Assembly: GCA_964017235.1 (NCBI GenBank)
Contig: OZ024938.1
Location: 10,407,454-10,471,453, forward strand
Source: Sabellastarte sp. h YS-2021
Taxonomy: Eukaryota > Annelida > Polychaeta > Sabellida > Sabellidae
Direction of reading: 5' to 3'
Length of the DNA stretch: 64,000 nt
The position numbers and the translations under genes are program-made. The notes beneath the pieces were generated by a model. That model saw only the letters and a list, made by a program, of their open reading frames with translations. It had not been told where the DNA came from and made no database searches. Below, piece after piece: positions 48,401 through 60,091 of this stretch (the first letter of the stretch is position 1; each line of letters starts with the position of its first letter).

Positions 48401-51400
48401 CCACCAAACACCAAACCAGGAACTCAGACATTCAATGAGTGTACTATGATCAATGGTGTCAAACGTTGCAGATTATTCCAGGAGAATAATCGCAATAACT
48501 TCACCATGATGGAATCACTTTCAATTGACAAAAATGCAGTTTCAGTCAAATCATGGAGCTTATAGGCTGACGGATTGACATTATCATGTCCATTAGAAAT
48601 GGCATGATCGTTTAAATGAGAAGCCACAACATACACCACGAGATGAAGTGCAAGCCAGAGACAGGATGGTAGTTTTTGAATTCATCAGGTGGTAGTGAGG
48701 CCTTTTTAATCGATGGAGAGCCCATAGCTGTTTTTCAAACCAGTTGGGACAACACCTTCAGAAATGGAAATATTGTAATTGAGGACAGAACACGCCTTTA
48801 AGCAAAAACGTGGGCAATGGATCTAATAAGCAAGATTTTATTGGTGATTTGATGATTACTTTTCACATTATCCTCAGAAACGGATTTAAGGAAGTTAAAT
48901 TTAGGTAAATCAGTTGAACAGGAAGACTGTCAGTGTTAGAAAGAGAGTCTCTGATGTGACTTATTTTGTCTGAGAAAATAAATCACAAAGTAGTTGGCAA
49001 GACCTATCGAAGAGTAATGTGAATGAACTACTGTTTCGAGGACGGAGTTTTTGGAATTCGAAAGTCTGTGAGGGAGGTAAAGAGGAATTGCCAAGCATAA
49101 GACCAGCCACAGTTTCTTTGAATCATGAGCATTTTCACTGACCAGTGAGTTGCACCGGCAATCTGTTTGTGGACTCTAGCTTGATTTTGTGGAGAATTCT
49201 CTTGCACCAGGTCTGTTCGAACTGACACCTAACAACTTTTTGCCAAGTAGGAGCCTGTAATGCTGTAAAAAATAATTAATAATAAGTAATAACAATATGA
49301 AATCAATTTCCCTCATGTAGAAAACCCACTTTTATTGTAGTATCTTCCGGTGACTTTTTGTTTACTTCTGAACCAGTTACTGCTAACAAAGTCAATTTAA
49401 AAGATATTTTTGTACTAAGGTGCTGACTAATCAGTTCAGGCTTATGTTTCCACCGCCATACTTATATCTCCCCTGGGGCGGATTTCACGAAAGGTCTTAG
49501 CCCGCTCTCAGACTCAAACTTGAGACTTTTGTCTCATATTATTGGAACATTTTACTTGAGCCCATGGGCTCAGCCTTAATGGATTTCACAAAAGGTCTCA
49601 GTCTCAGCTTTGGCTGAGCCACTGGCTCAAGTGTTGAGACTGGTAGAAAGTGGGCTTAAGTTTTGTAAACAAAGGCTCAAATATGGCCGCCATAAGTCTT
49701 TCTTCACTTCAAAATTTGAAATGGCTGAAAATAGGGTACAAGTATATAAAACAACCCCCTGAAGTAGTCTTTGGGTGTTTTACATGTTTACAAGGTTTCC
49801 CATTGCAAAATGGTATTTAACCAGAGATATTATGTGTCAAACAAGGAACATATATGTCATCAGTAGAATATTTTGACTACAAAAAATGGTCACATGACAC
49901 AAAAAACCACTGTGGTTATTTGATAAGCTTGGTCTCAACTGAGACCCCTTCTGTGAAAACCATTTAAGACAAAGACTTAGCTGAACCAAAAGACTCAGAT
50001 TTAAGCCAGTGGCTCAGCCTGAGACTGGGCTAAGTCTGAGACCTTTCATGAAATCCGCCCCTGGTTTATGCTGTTTCGTTCATTGGCCTCTTTCAGGTTT
50101 CGGACTATACATTCTTGGAAATCAGCATAATGGAGTAGGATGTCATGTATCAATTCTAGTATTAGTATTAAAAAGCTATAAAAAAGGTCACGTTAATTAA
50201 AATCTGCATTTTGCAGTTTGTAAAGGCTTGTTATCATCATCTTCACAATGCCTCCAAAACCATGTATTTATAATCTAACCTTGAATGTACTGCTGTGCAG
50301 GGCTCAGTGCACTAAATGGATAAAATAATGGGGAAAATGCTAGTTGAGGGTTACTCTTAGTCAGTAATCTAGGTTTATGGGTATGAACGAAAGGAAAGTA
50401 CTAATTGGGAACAATTGAGTTGAAGAGGTGAGTCTGAACATGTTTCCTTTACCAAAATAAAAGATGACTGGTTCTTGTGAAGAAAATTATAGAAGTAAGG
50501 AGGGACTTGGAACAACTTAAATTTGGGGCAGCTGCATCTGGTATGCATAGAAACAAGGTGCAAGGATGGAGGTTTTCACTGAGGTAAACTGGCTGGACAT
50601 TTTTGGAATTTTACATTTGATCATCCCTGGGCTGTACCTTGTGTTTTACTGTAAGCCTAAGCAGTTTTTTAGTTGGGGTTATGTGAAAAAAAGGCTGGAA
50701 GATATAGTAACTACCCCCAAGAGTGTTTTTGAACATACTAGAGTCTCCTGAATCCGAAGTCTGTGAGAGAGGTAAAGAGGAATTGCAGTTGTCCAATTGT
50801 TTACTTACTGTGATAACTGTATGTCTTGTAGATTCCCGAGGTAGTAGTCACTATTGAACCAAGTAATGCAGTGAACCCACATTCTGGTGATAAAACACAG
50901 TACACAGAAGTGAAGGTCTCAGACTTCAAGCAGAAACTCTCTTCCAACTTGCAGAAGGCTTCAGAAGCCTATGAGAGACATAGCCGTGAAGTTTACTTAG
51001 TGTTGGCCATCTGTATTGTGATTGGTTACTTTGTCTACTTTGGTTTTGCCATGGACTATGAGTTTGGTTCTCAGGAATCTATCACTCTGCTATGGGTTAC
51101 TTGTTTTGCGGTGTTCTGTTTCATCCTCTGGTTGACTTGGAGGTTTTGCGGAGAAAACATCAAAAACTGCTGCAGGCCATGTCTGGATTTCCTGGATCAT
51201 CATGGAAGGACCATTTTGTGGTGAGTAACATTGTTGAACTTAATTAAAAGGCCTATCAACTCTTACTCGGTGTTCAAAACTGCCTCACTAGTTTCTTCAT
51301 ACTGGTTACCCTTAATATTTCATGCATATTTTTGCCATAGATCAGTCAGTGCAATATTAAGCAATGCCAAGGTGAGGGTAAATATCTTTTCATTTCACAA

Positions 51401-54400
51401 TTGTGTTCATTGTTCATACATTTATCAATCAGTCAACCAATTTTATTACAGTTTTGTTTTTTGATGTGTGGAATGAGTTGCTGGGCCGGTTTCACAAAGC
51501 CTCCTTAAGAAAAAGGTCACCATAAATTCAAGGATTTCCTTGAGTTTCTCCCTCCTTTAAAAAGCCTCCTTCCTTTAAGGAGACCTTGAAAACTCCCTTA
51601 AATTTCAAGGAGGCTAAGGACCTACCTTAAATTTAAGGAAGTGTCCTTCAAGGAATGTTTTATAACTTTAATGAACAATTGCTCCCACCTTTCAAGGAAG
51701 ATCTATAGTAAGGACAGTTAAAGGAGGCTTTGTGAAACTGAATTGCAAGCTGGACTTCCCAAAGGAAAAAACATGGCCTTCCTTTACTTAAGGAGGTCCT
51801 TTGCAAAGGAGGCTTCGTGAAACCGGCCCCAGATGAGGTTTGTTCTTCCCTCTCTATTGCCTTCTTCAGAAAGACACTAAAGATTCTTATTCATCAGGCT
51901 TTTATACTTGTGGCTACAAGTCGGCTGGATTACTGTAATTCACTTTCCAGGAGTCATCCCATGTTCAATCTATGTAAATTACAATATATCCTATAGAATG
52001 GCTAGAAATGTATCTAACACTAGCTGGTGGATACACCAGTTTTACTCTTGTTTTTAAGAAATTGCATTGGCCTCCTGTTGAACATTGCTCAGTGTTTAAA
52101 ACAACCACACTTGTTTACAGGTTTCTTCACACTGATTTTCCTAATTATTTTACTCTTTATCGTTCTTCTTATATTAGTTCCTATAATATTAGCCAGAGTC
52201 AGAATGTAGGTAATTTCCTTGCTTTACCAAAGTTTCACCCATCTACTTAAAAGTCGCAAACAGTTTTTTTACAGTTTTGCTTTTGATGTTCCCTCTGTTT
52301 GGAAGCATATCCCCATAGCCTTTCCTTGGTGCTGACATATTTTCACATACTTTTTTTCTTGGTTGTTGTAACTTAGAGGGTGCTTTTTAGTGGAGATGAA
52401 GTGGCAGAAAAGTTGCTTAGAATTCTAACAGATACATAGTTAAACACAGTTAAGGCAAATCTGAAAAATCCAGGTTTCATGGTGCCATTAGTTTTGACCT
52501 AACAGAAGGTAAGATATGTGTTATCCACAGGAATCAACACACCCAACTGACTGCTTCCGTGTTACATACAATCTGTATGACAGTAAACCCCTTTATAAAC
52601 TCTTATATTTACAGCACTGTTACTGATTTATATGTATATTGATAATATGACACTTGCCATATAGATATGTTCACCACCATATCATTCCACAGGATCACTG
52701 TGAATGCTGTTTAACATGCTGTTTAAATGGTTACACATCAGGGTTCACATTGACTAACATTCTAAGAAATATGCTTTCACAATTTTGCCAAGAAAATAAC
52801 CATTTCCTCAGAGAGATTCTAAGAACAAGTAAAATGTTCAGTAATATTAATAATCTGAGAACTTTTAGAACTCAAAAAAAAATAATAATGACAAATTGAA
52901 ATAAATAAGCATCATAAAAATGGATAGCTTTTATATTTCAGTTGTTGACAAACATGAACTAAGACGGTATTATTTGCTGGAAATCCTGTTGAGAAAGAGT
53001 TTATTTTGGCAATTGTGAAATAAATAAGTTTGTATCATTTTTTCAGAAAGTGTATATTTTCAAAGAAAATAAAGTTGCAGTTTTATGAAATCAAGAATGC
53101 TACTGAATAAAGACCCCATATTCACTAACATTCCTATTCCTAGAATTATTCTTATTTTCTGAGAAAATAATCAGTATTGAAGAAGAATTCTAAGAATAAG
53201 AAGCAGATCTGAGGATAAGAATTCTAAAGGTATTTCAAAAGGTAAAAGAAATTCAGGGTAAAAGCTGTATTGAAAACGGGTAGCATTAGCATTTTAGTTG
53301 GTTTTCAACATGAAGCTATTAGTTGTAAAAACATATATACAGTAGAACCGCGATCATCCGAACTCATTGGGGGGTATACAATCGGGTCGGAAAATCGAGA
53401 CATTCGGATGGATGAAGGAACCCGAAATTCACCGTCTATGGGTTACAAAGTGGGCAATAATTAAAGAATCATTGTTTTTATGTCCTAATTGTACACGTGG
53501 GCGGTAATTGATGAAGTAGTTTAATATATTTGTGTTATATGATATAACTGACCCTCTAATTGTGACTTATTGTGGATAAATGTCGTCTGTCATGTATTTT
53601 GTCAATTGAAAAACTCCAGATTATTTATTGTAAAGCCCCAAGCGAACACACCTTCAGTGATAGGTATGTTTGGCTGGTAATGCATTGTTGATGTTAATTT
53701 TTCATTGCATATTTTTAGCCTGTGTGTTATATGTAGGGAGACAAGATATTGGTTCAGTTAATCTGGAGATTTGGATGATAGAGTGCCGGATAATCAAGGT
53801 TCTATTGAATTGCAAACACTTTATTTATGCTAAAATTTTGAAAAATTCTCATTAGAAGAATTTTTTCTTATTCTTAAAATTTATTGTTTATATTCTAATA
53901 AAAATGCTTATTGTGAGAATGCTAGTGAAGATGGACCCGAAAGGTCACTGTATAATTTATTTTAATGTCCTATACACAATATGTAAAGGTCTATCAGCCT
54001 TTCATCTCTCAGGTCATCCATTCCAATCTCTGTCCTGTCCTGAAGTGGGAAGTTGGTAGTTGCTTAGCCATGTCCCAAGGTTTAAAACACAAAATCCTAA
54101 CCACACAGTATACATTACTTTGCTCCACCTTTACTCCTACCCATCTTCAATTAACCCAAACAAAAGACTATGGGTTAAATGTGACTATAAGGATACATAA
54201 CTTCAGTGTACTCAACTAATATATCTGCGTACTAATTAGAATTGACAGAATTACTGTAAGAAATTATAACACTTCTAAAATGAAAGAATATAGACATAAT
54301 ATATATGTCTATATTCGCTTATGCTTTGCAAATGAAATTGAATTATGTTACATTATGGTAAAATTGTGGAACACAAAATTAGATGTGCATTTTTTTTTCA

Positions 54401-57400
54401 ATTATCTTCCTGTAAATTATTTGAAAAATTTAAAAATATATATAAATGAATAAAAATCTTAAACCAGGAAGTAAATTAGTAGCTATGTAAGGCAGGTTGA
54501 ATCAGCCACTGTGTTGAGAGTTACAGATGGACTGAAGATTAGTGTGATTAGATTAGTGTGTGTGGTGATAGCCTACATGCTGTGCTGTGTGACTGTCTTA
54601 CAATTGAAAATTAAAAAAAAAAGGTTTTCAGTTAGGCTTTTTATGTAATCACCTTGAAACAGTAAAATTAATTCCCAATGATGTTTAAGATGCATTTTGG
54701 TCTCTTTAGCAGAAACTGACCACATGTGAAAAGGAATTCCTTCCAGCTGTTATTCCCATTTGTACTAATATTATCTCCTTAGAAATAATAGGATCCAGGA
54801 TGACGTTTACCAATTCTGTATGACACAAAGAGGTATGAATAATTATTTCCTCATGCAATTTCTAGTCCAGGAGATAAACCAGTGAGATAAAGAAAACATA
54901 ACATAATGTTACATTTCTATTATAAACAAATAAGATATTCATATAGCACCATTTACGCTACACATGATAACACTCATACAGCTAATTGTTTTAACTGGGA
55001 CAAGTGTTACATTACCTTTTCATGAAGTAAGGAATGAGAAATATGTCACAGTATGTGTAAAAAAAATTCACAAGTCTGGGCACATTTTATAAGTTAAAGA
55101 AAAGTAGAAAGCACTCTAAGAGCACAGAGCTCCGCCAAGGTATTCGAGTTTTTCGATATTATAAATTAACCCAAATATTCCTTATTATCTCAAAGTCAAA
55201 GTTGGGGTTTATGTTTTTATGTTCCGTTCAACAGCCAGGGTTATTTTGGGGACAGGTGTGCAGCATTCCCACTTGTGGAGATCGAACCCCACACAGAGGT
55301 GACTGCCTGTGATTAGATGCCAAACTTGCTTACTGCTAGACCACCGAGGACCTAGCTCCTTATTGTGGCAAGCACTAACCTAAAATTATTGAAAATGGAC
55401 TCTTGGAAATGCGGGATATTTTTGTATCCAGACAGTTTGATTCAGTTCATTCCCATCGTTTAACCACTTCTTCCTTTAGTCAAATCCTGTCATGTTCTAA
55501 TTTTAAAATTTTGATACAAATCAGAAAATAGCTATTACTCGCTTAGCTAACACAACAAAGCTGCAAACTATGTACCATCTTATAGCTAAAGATAAAGTAC
55601 CTGAACCACATACATAACAGAAACACTCTAAATACAATAGTTACAGAGTTATAAGTCATTTACTCAAAGTAGCTAAAATGGTCATAGCTATGTAAAAATG
55701 TTGTTTGTCCGAATTCGGTCCTTCTCTATTCTGACCAATGACAATGTTATAGCAAAAAATAAGAATTCTAGCTCCAAAACTGTGACCTAGAACGTGCTAA
55801 CAAACAAACAAACATACAAAACGACTGACCAACATACTTCAAAATCGAAAGATTTCTAAGTAATGAACCCACCCCAAAAAGTAACCTACTTGGTGGAAGT
55901 ATCAATCAAAAATCCAACTGCAGAGATCAGAGGTGCAAGGTTGTCACAAAACTCAAGAATGTGTAAACAACTTCCTGCAAGACAAGGGGAAACTTCATGT
56001 AACTGAGAAAATCTCATTTTAATTACATTACATTATTAGAGGACTAAGCGGCTGACTGGTTGATAAATTTGACACTTGTTCATTTGGCTGTCAACTCTGA
56101 AGTCAATGATTTAAATCTATTACAGCATGGGTATGTAATGGCTTCACACTACAACATGACTTTACCTCTTAATAAAAATGTTCAATGTCCTATACCAGTT
56201 TGGATTTGTGGTGAGAAATTTTGTGGCCGTCCCAGAGCAAAAAATTGCTTGAAAACACACTTTTTGACGGTTTTATCCGCAGTTTTTGATGGGGGTTGTA
56301 CATGGTTTATTATTCTAAAAACACTGCACAAAAATAGAACACACAAATGCATACCTCGGTTTAATTCTGTGTCTCCAATGATCAAAACAAATTATGGATG
56401 ATAATACCGAGATTCCTTTGACAAGTGTATTTTTATAGACATGTTCTTATTTGTGTAAACACTGGCTAGCATAAGGAAACTTTAAAAAAAATTACAAACA
56501 ACTTCAGAGAGATATGGTATGCATTTTTCTCCTTAACAAGTTAAGGACATCTAACAATGAAAGCTCTCAGAGACTACTTAAAAGAAATATGGCATGTACA
56601 TTTGCATTATAATTAGCATAGAAAAAGGCGGATGGGGGCCATATTTAAGATCGATCTTAAACATGTGAGACTGCCCAACAGCAGTCTTAAATTTAAAACC
56701 TAGTCTAAGACCTAAAACAGGTGTTAGATTTTTGTGATTACCACTAAGATTAGGACCAAGTTAAGACTTTTGACTTGCCTGATATTTCCTTTAGTTGTTG
56801 TTTCTTCCTTTGTTTTGATATTCAATACACTCCCTTAATACCTAGTTCACACCATTCCATGCTGGTCTCACTATGAGTCACCAAACTCATCTGTCTTGTT
56901 TGTAGCTCGACAAGTCAAAGTTGGGGCTTTACTTTCCGTTCAACAGCAAGGGTCATATTGGGACAGGTCCTCAGCATTGGCACTTGTGGGATTTCGTGCC
57001 CACAGAGGTGACAACCTATGATTAGATGCCAAACTTGTTAGCCACTTGGCCACCAAGGACCTCCTGTTTATGGCTCGATACATTTTGTATTTTAGTAGTA
57101 TTGATTAGGTTTTGTAATTATACATAAGTCGGGATTCATATTTTAGAAGGACTCATTCAACACAATATGACAGTGATTTCCAGCATTTAGTAGATTAAGC
57201 AAAATACTTGGAAACCTGCTTCTTTAAAATGTTTTTGAGGGTTGAAATGGAGTCACAATGGCTATACTAGGTGGCTTGAGGGTGGCTCTAGCGAGGCTCT
57301 CACTTCTAGAGATCACTTTTTTTAGTTTCCGGACTTTCATAAATTGTGGCCCAGCATGATGAGTATCTGTCAGTTCACTGAAGTTGAGCGTCAATGGACT

Positions 57401-60091
57401 ACATTAGTACTGGGGTGGGTGACTGCTTCGGTGCACTACTCGTGTCTCTGATGCCTTTGCAGCTCATGCTAGAAGACCAGAATCCCTTTTGGATTGTTTG
57501 AAAACTTGCACTACCACCATACAAAATCCATTTAAAGGGCAATAAAAATGTGGCCTTAAATGTGGACTTTCCAGGTTAGTGTGTATCTGGTGGAATTCCA
57601 TGGGTTCGAGGAACATCGCCAATTGTTTCAGTGAAATTTATGTTATATCCAATTTATATGTTGAACATAAACAGGTGATCCTTGATTTGTAAAGGTTTGT
57701 AAGAATAAGAGAGATTTGAGGAATATTGATCTGTTAAACCAGATGTTTAAACCAGACAATGTTGATGTTATATATATTCTCTGTATCACAGGATAGTCCT
57801 TGCCATATTCTACCTGTTTTTCATGATCTTTGTGCTGGTGGATGTCTTCTATGTGACAGATGAGCCATATAACCTGGTGTCACTGGGTGGGCTGTTAACC
57901 TATGTCTTGTTCTGCTTCCTATTCTCACACAGCCCCTTACAGGTAACAAAACTTTTCAGATGGGGTTTTCCATCTTAAACATATTTCTGTTACTGCATCC
58001 TAGTGCATAACACACTCACCTGAGACCAAAGTGGTCCTGAGTTCAATCCCAGATTCAGGCAGATACATAGTAGCTCAGATGACTACTTAAATTTGCAGTT
58101 CACTGTCACTAAGTCCTTCCCCCAAGGCAAATATTCATCTTTTAGTTTGGGGAACATCAGTCACTAGAGAGCTTGAGTTGTACTTGTGTAGTCGGGATGG
58201 ATCTAATAACGCTTTGAGACCTCCACTAAAGGAAATAATGCCTTAAATGCCTAGATAAACATTACAATACAATTGCACTTGGGTTCCCAACAGCTTCCCA
58301 GTTAAGCATCTATGCTAAATGTATAGATATGTGATTTCTAACCGATATTTAGTTTTATATGCATAGGAAATTCTACTAATGTTCCAAATAAGGACATGGG
58401 GTATTGATTTCGGTACACTGTAGAGCTGTCCAGGTTAATGATTGGGCTTCTAGAACCTTCTCAAAATTTTAGTGACTGCACAAGTGATTCGTTTGTATTC
58501 CTTTCAAGAACCTTCTGGACATATCACCAACAGTCTGTATATATTGTAAAGCCTGACCATAGAGTGTTATATGGATAGTTAACATTTTAGTTGCTATACT
58601 TTGTGCTATAACTGTTATAACTTTAAAGCAACTGGTAACCACTACTGGCTAAAATGATCTGAAGAAGCTTCTTGTGGAACAAATCATTCAAAGTCTGTAT
58701 TTAGGTAATAAAAATGGGATATTATCAAAAGCATATTGCCTGTTCCAACACTAAATCTCTTAAATACATGATGAATGTTCAAATGTCAGACTCTCCAATG
58801 GTTCAATTATACTACAGCCAATTATTCTGGCAACAGAGAGGTGGAATGCCTCCATTGTCAAGCTACACACCTCCAGCTAAAATTTGGCTGGATTAGAATA
58901 AGAATTGTCGAAGACAATTACCATGATTTAATCAGACATTATGCAAAATAGATACTGTAGAGAGAGTGTAAATATACAGTTATGTTACTTGGTTGACTTA
59001 GTGTTTTGCAGCATGCCCTGTACCTTACTGGTTATCTTGTGATGGGTAGTTAGAAGGGTAGTACATACAGTTAGTTAAGGTTCTCTACTGTAAACTGCCG
59101 ACCACTAACAAGCAACTGCCTGCTTTCCCACATGAGGTCAGGCCGGGATTCAAACTCTGATATCTTGCCACTGCACCACTGTTAACAGATTTTAAAGAGT
59201 TTAAAATTCTCGTGTAGCACCATGGAAAAAAGAGTATATCACAGAATGCAAATTTTACCAACAAAAGCTTGTCAGTGCATGGATGAATGAGTCAGTGTAG
59301 CCAGTACCACCTGTAATGTGAATGAGCATTAAATGTTACAAATCTAAATCACACGCAATAACTCGTAGAAACATCCAATGATTGACAGGTTGTGGTCAAA
59401 CTTACATAAGGGAATCACTGACCAGTAACATGATCATAGATGTCGCCAGTCATGTTATTTAATCATAGACAAGCATTAACAATGGTGATAAGGGACTCAA
59501 GATGATAATCTCAGTCATAAAAGTATAATGTTAAATGTAATCTCAGTGATAAAAGTATAATGTTAAATGTAATCTCAGCGATAAAAGTACAATGTTAAAA
59601 GTATAATGTATAATGTTTTTCACTGCGAATTTATGATTAGAATCTTACTTATTATGTCTAAAATTGTTAAAATGTAAGTTAAAAATTGCCGACTCACTGA
59701 ATTAAGATTATTAGACACTCCATAACTAGCCATTTTTTGAATGCTATCTGGGTAGGTGAGTTATTAAGAAAATCCCCACAAACTAAGCCATTTGTACAGA
59801 TCTTATCACTTTTGATTCATACCTGAACTTGTGGTTGCTTTTCTTCACATGATCGGAGAATATGGAAGTATTACATGCTTATTTTCTGTCCATCTACAGG
59901 TGAACTGGAGGGCTGTACTGTGGGGTATTGCTTTGCAGTTCATGTTTTCTCTCATCATACTGAGATGGTCATGGGGTTATGAAGCCTTCGATTGGCTGGG
60001 TACACTCATCACCAACTTCTTGTCCAAAAGTGATGCTGGTGCAGAATTTGTGTTTGGGGAGGACTTTCGGGATCACTTTTTTGCTTTTTCT
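45492..60091 (+). CDS. SLC28A: Concentrative nucleoside transporter, first four coding exons (3' part beyond window)
   Basis: Exons: 45492-45620, 50832-51220, 57792-57942, 59900-60091. GT-AG introns and phases (0, 2, 0, 0) join exactly, giving 287 codons. The start ATG has an in-frame TAG 9 bp upstream. Residues 1-95 are a hydrophilic cytosolic N-terminus. Then come hydrophobic segments around VYLVLAICIVIGYFVYFG, LWVTCFAVFCFILWLTW, IVLAIFYLFFMIFVLVDV and LGGLLTYVLFCFLFS. Exon 4 carries the family signature VNWRAVLWGIALQF, then FDWLGTLITNFL and DAGAEFVFGEDFRDHFFAF, which match the SLC28/CNT core start. These proteins import nucleosides across the plasma membrane with Na+ (or H+). The next exon, expected to begin with the conserved transport-core helices, is not seen before 64000. 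Closest vertebrate type may be SLC28A3; not decided. Confidence 0.93.
46170..46445 (-). mobile_element. LINE 3' fragment in SLC28 intron 1
   Basis: Shares GGTGGATATGCTT-TG-AAA, GATA-GTTTT and the ACCATGGAGA-AGACC-type motif with 47420-47530. Minus strand frame ends in SPLKASVFISLKK. Strongly decayed. Confidence 0.5.
47340..49260 (-). mobile_element. Decayed LINE (L2/CR1-like) in SLC28 intron 1
   Basis: Minus strand fragments in order: WQFLFTSLTDF (49090), FGMPQGSIVGLILFTLYT (48310, RT motif), LFKAF-type remnants, YSHITPVRKTLHWLTIKH (47820) and SILASAWNMMPQ (47600). Stops and shifts throughout. Same group as 43625-44710. Confidence 0.7.
49475..50061. mobile_element. Palindrome-rich TIR element, family P2 (motif GTCTCA/TGAGAC)
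   Basis: Begins GGGGCGGATTTCACGAAAGG and ends CCTTTCATGAAATCCGCCCC. The ends are filled with TGAGAC, GTCTCA, GGCTCA and GAGCC. The centre (about 49690-49930) matches the centre of the 3185-3725 element, including TTCACTTCAAAATTTGAAAT and AACCACTGTGGTTATTTGAT. Lies in SLC28 intron 1. No ORF. Confidence 0.78.
50742..50790 (-). repeat. Short LINE fragment next to SLC28 exon 2
   Basis: AAGTCTGTGAGAGAGGTAAA and GAGGAATTGC duplicate part of the LINE at 49060-49092. Lies about 40 bp upstream of the exon 2 acceptor. Confidence 0.55.
51235..51905 (+). mobile_element. LINE 3' fragment split by a TIR element (SLC28 intron 2)
   Basis: Plus strand: SVFKTASLVSS, then FDVWNELL up to 51482. The sequence resumes at 51831 with DEVCSSLSIAFFRKTLKILIHQAF. 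Joining the two sides gives the usual LINE C-terminus order, so the intervening TIR element inserted later. Confidence 0.75.
51483..51830. mobile_element. Palindrome-rich TIR element, family P3 (motif CCTTAAG/AAGGAGG)
   Basis: Starts GGGCCGGTTTCACAAAGCCT and ends with its inverse, GGCTTCGTGAAACCGGCCCC. The interior is a mosaic of CTCCTTAAG, CCTTAAATTT, AAGGAGG and TTCAAGGA in both orientations. About 348 bp, no ORF. Confidence 0.8.
51906..52360 (+). mobile_element. Second LINE 3' fragment (SLC28 intron 2)
   Basis: Plus strand: ATSRLDYCNSL, then with frame changes TPVLLLF-KKLHWPPVEHCSVFKTTTLVYRFLH, LYRSSY, SQNVGNFL, FAFDVPSVWK. Typical thumb to C-terminus of an L2/CR1-like RT. Follows the first fragment directly. 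Confidence 0.7.
52361..53112. other. Intron sequence with partial copy of an AATTCTTAG-rich element
   Basis: 52740-52900 has GACTAACATTCTAAGAAATA and further TTCTAAGAA motifs, like the ends of the 53113 element. Rest is AT-rich. Confidence 0.4.
53113..53938. mobile_element. Palindrome-rich TIR element, family P4 (motif TTCTTAGAA), with nested MITE
   Basis: Left end ACCCCATATTCACTAACATT; right end GAATGCTAGTGAAGATGGACC is its inverse over about 20 bp. Both ends hold AGAATTCTAAGAATAAG and ATTCTTATT-type motifs. A pogo-like element (53338-53808) sits in the middle. Confidence 0.6.
53338..53808. mobile_element. Pogo/Tigger-like MITE (471 bp)
   Basis: Left end TACAGTAGAACCGCGATCAT followed by CCGAAC; right end GCCGGATAATCAAGGTTCTA. 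Same terminus as the element at 24941-25120, more diverged. Inserted in family P4 element. Confidence 0.7.
53939..55190. other. SLC28 intron 2, no feature recognised
   Basis: AT-rich; one dispersed-repeat fragment around 55100-55145 (AGCACTCTAAGAGCACAGAG then CTCCGCCAAGG). Confidence 0.4.
55191..55352 (-). repeat. tRNA-derived SINE, family 2, copy 2
   Basis: Minus strand head GGTCCTCGGTGGTCTAGCAG, B box GGGGTTCGATCTCC, body ending in CCCCAACTTTGA. TCCTTATTRT occurs on both sides as a possible target duplication. Confidence 0.75.
55353..56914. other. SLC28 intron 2, repeat fragments
   Basis: 56630-56775 has AGTCTTAAATTTAAAACC, AGTCTAAGACC and TTAAGACTT motifs like family P1 ends, without clear termini. 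No gene. Confidence 0.4.
56915..57064 (-). repeat. tRNA-derived SINE, family 2, copy 3
   Basis: Minus strand head AGGTCCTTGGTGGCCAAGTG, then a tRNA-like fold region and body with CCTGTCCCAATATGACCC. TGTTTGTAGCTCGACA before it and TGTTTATGGCTCGATA after it look like an aged 16-bp target duplication (13 of 16). Confidence 0.75.
57281..57500 (+). repeat. 5S rRNA-derived SINE, copy 4
   Basis: Plus strand: TTCACTGAAGTTGAGCGTCA then TTAGTACTGGGGTGGGTGAC, the 5S box A and box C. The head has GCTCTAGCGAGGCTCTCACT and TTTTTTTAGTTTCCGGACTT as in copies 1-3. Located in SLC28 intron 2. Confidence 0.8.
57990..58260 (+). repeat. Possible third tRNA-headed SINE (SLC28 intron 3)
   Basis: TAGTGCATAACACACTCACC followed by a B-box-like GAGTTCAATCCC, then a body with GTGTAGTCGGGATGGATCTA. 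Only one copy is seen here, so the boundaries and family are uncertain. Confidence 0.45.
59015..59190 (-). repeat. tRNA-derived SINE, family 1, decayed copy
   Basis: Contains GTAAACTGCCGACCA, CAAGCAACTGCCTGCTTTCC and GGCCGGGATTCAAAC in the order of the intact copies, with deletions in the head. Confidence 0.75.

Noticed and set aside
57360-57440. 5S rRNA gene
   Set aside because: The box A to box C core is 5S-like, but flanking sequence is SINE-specific and the rest of the 5S molecule is not preserved.
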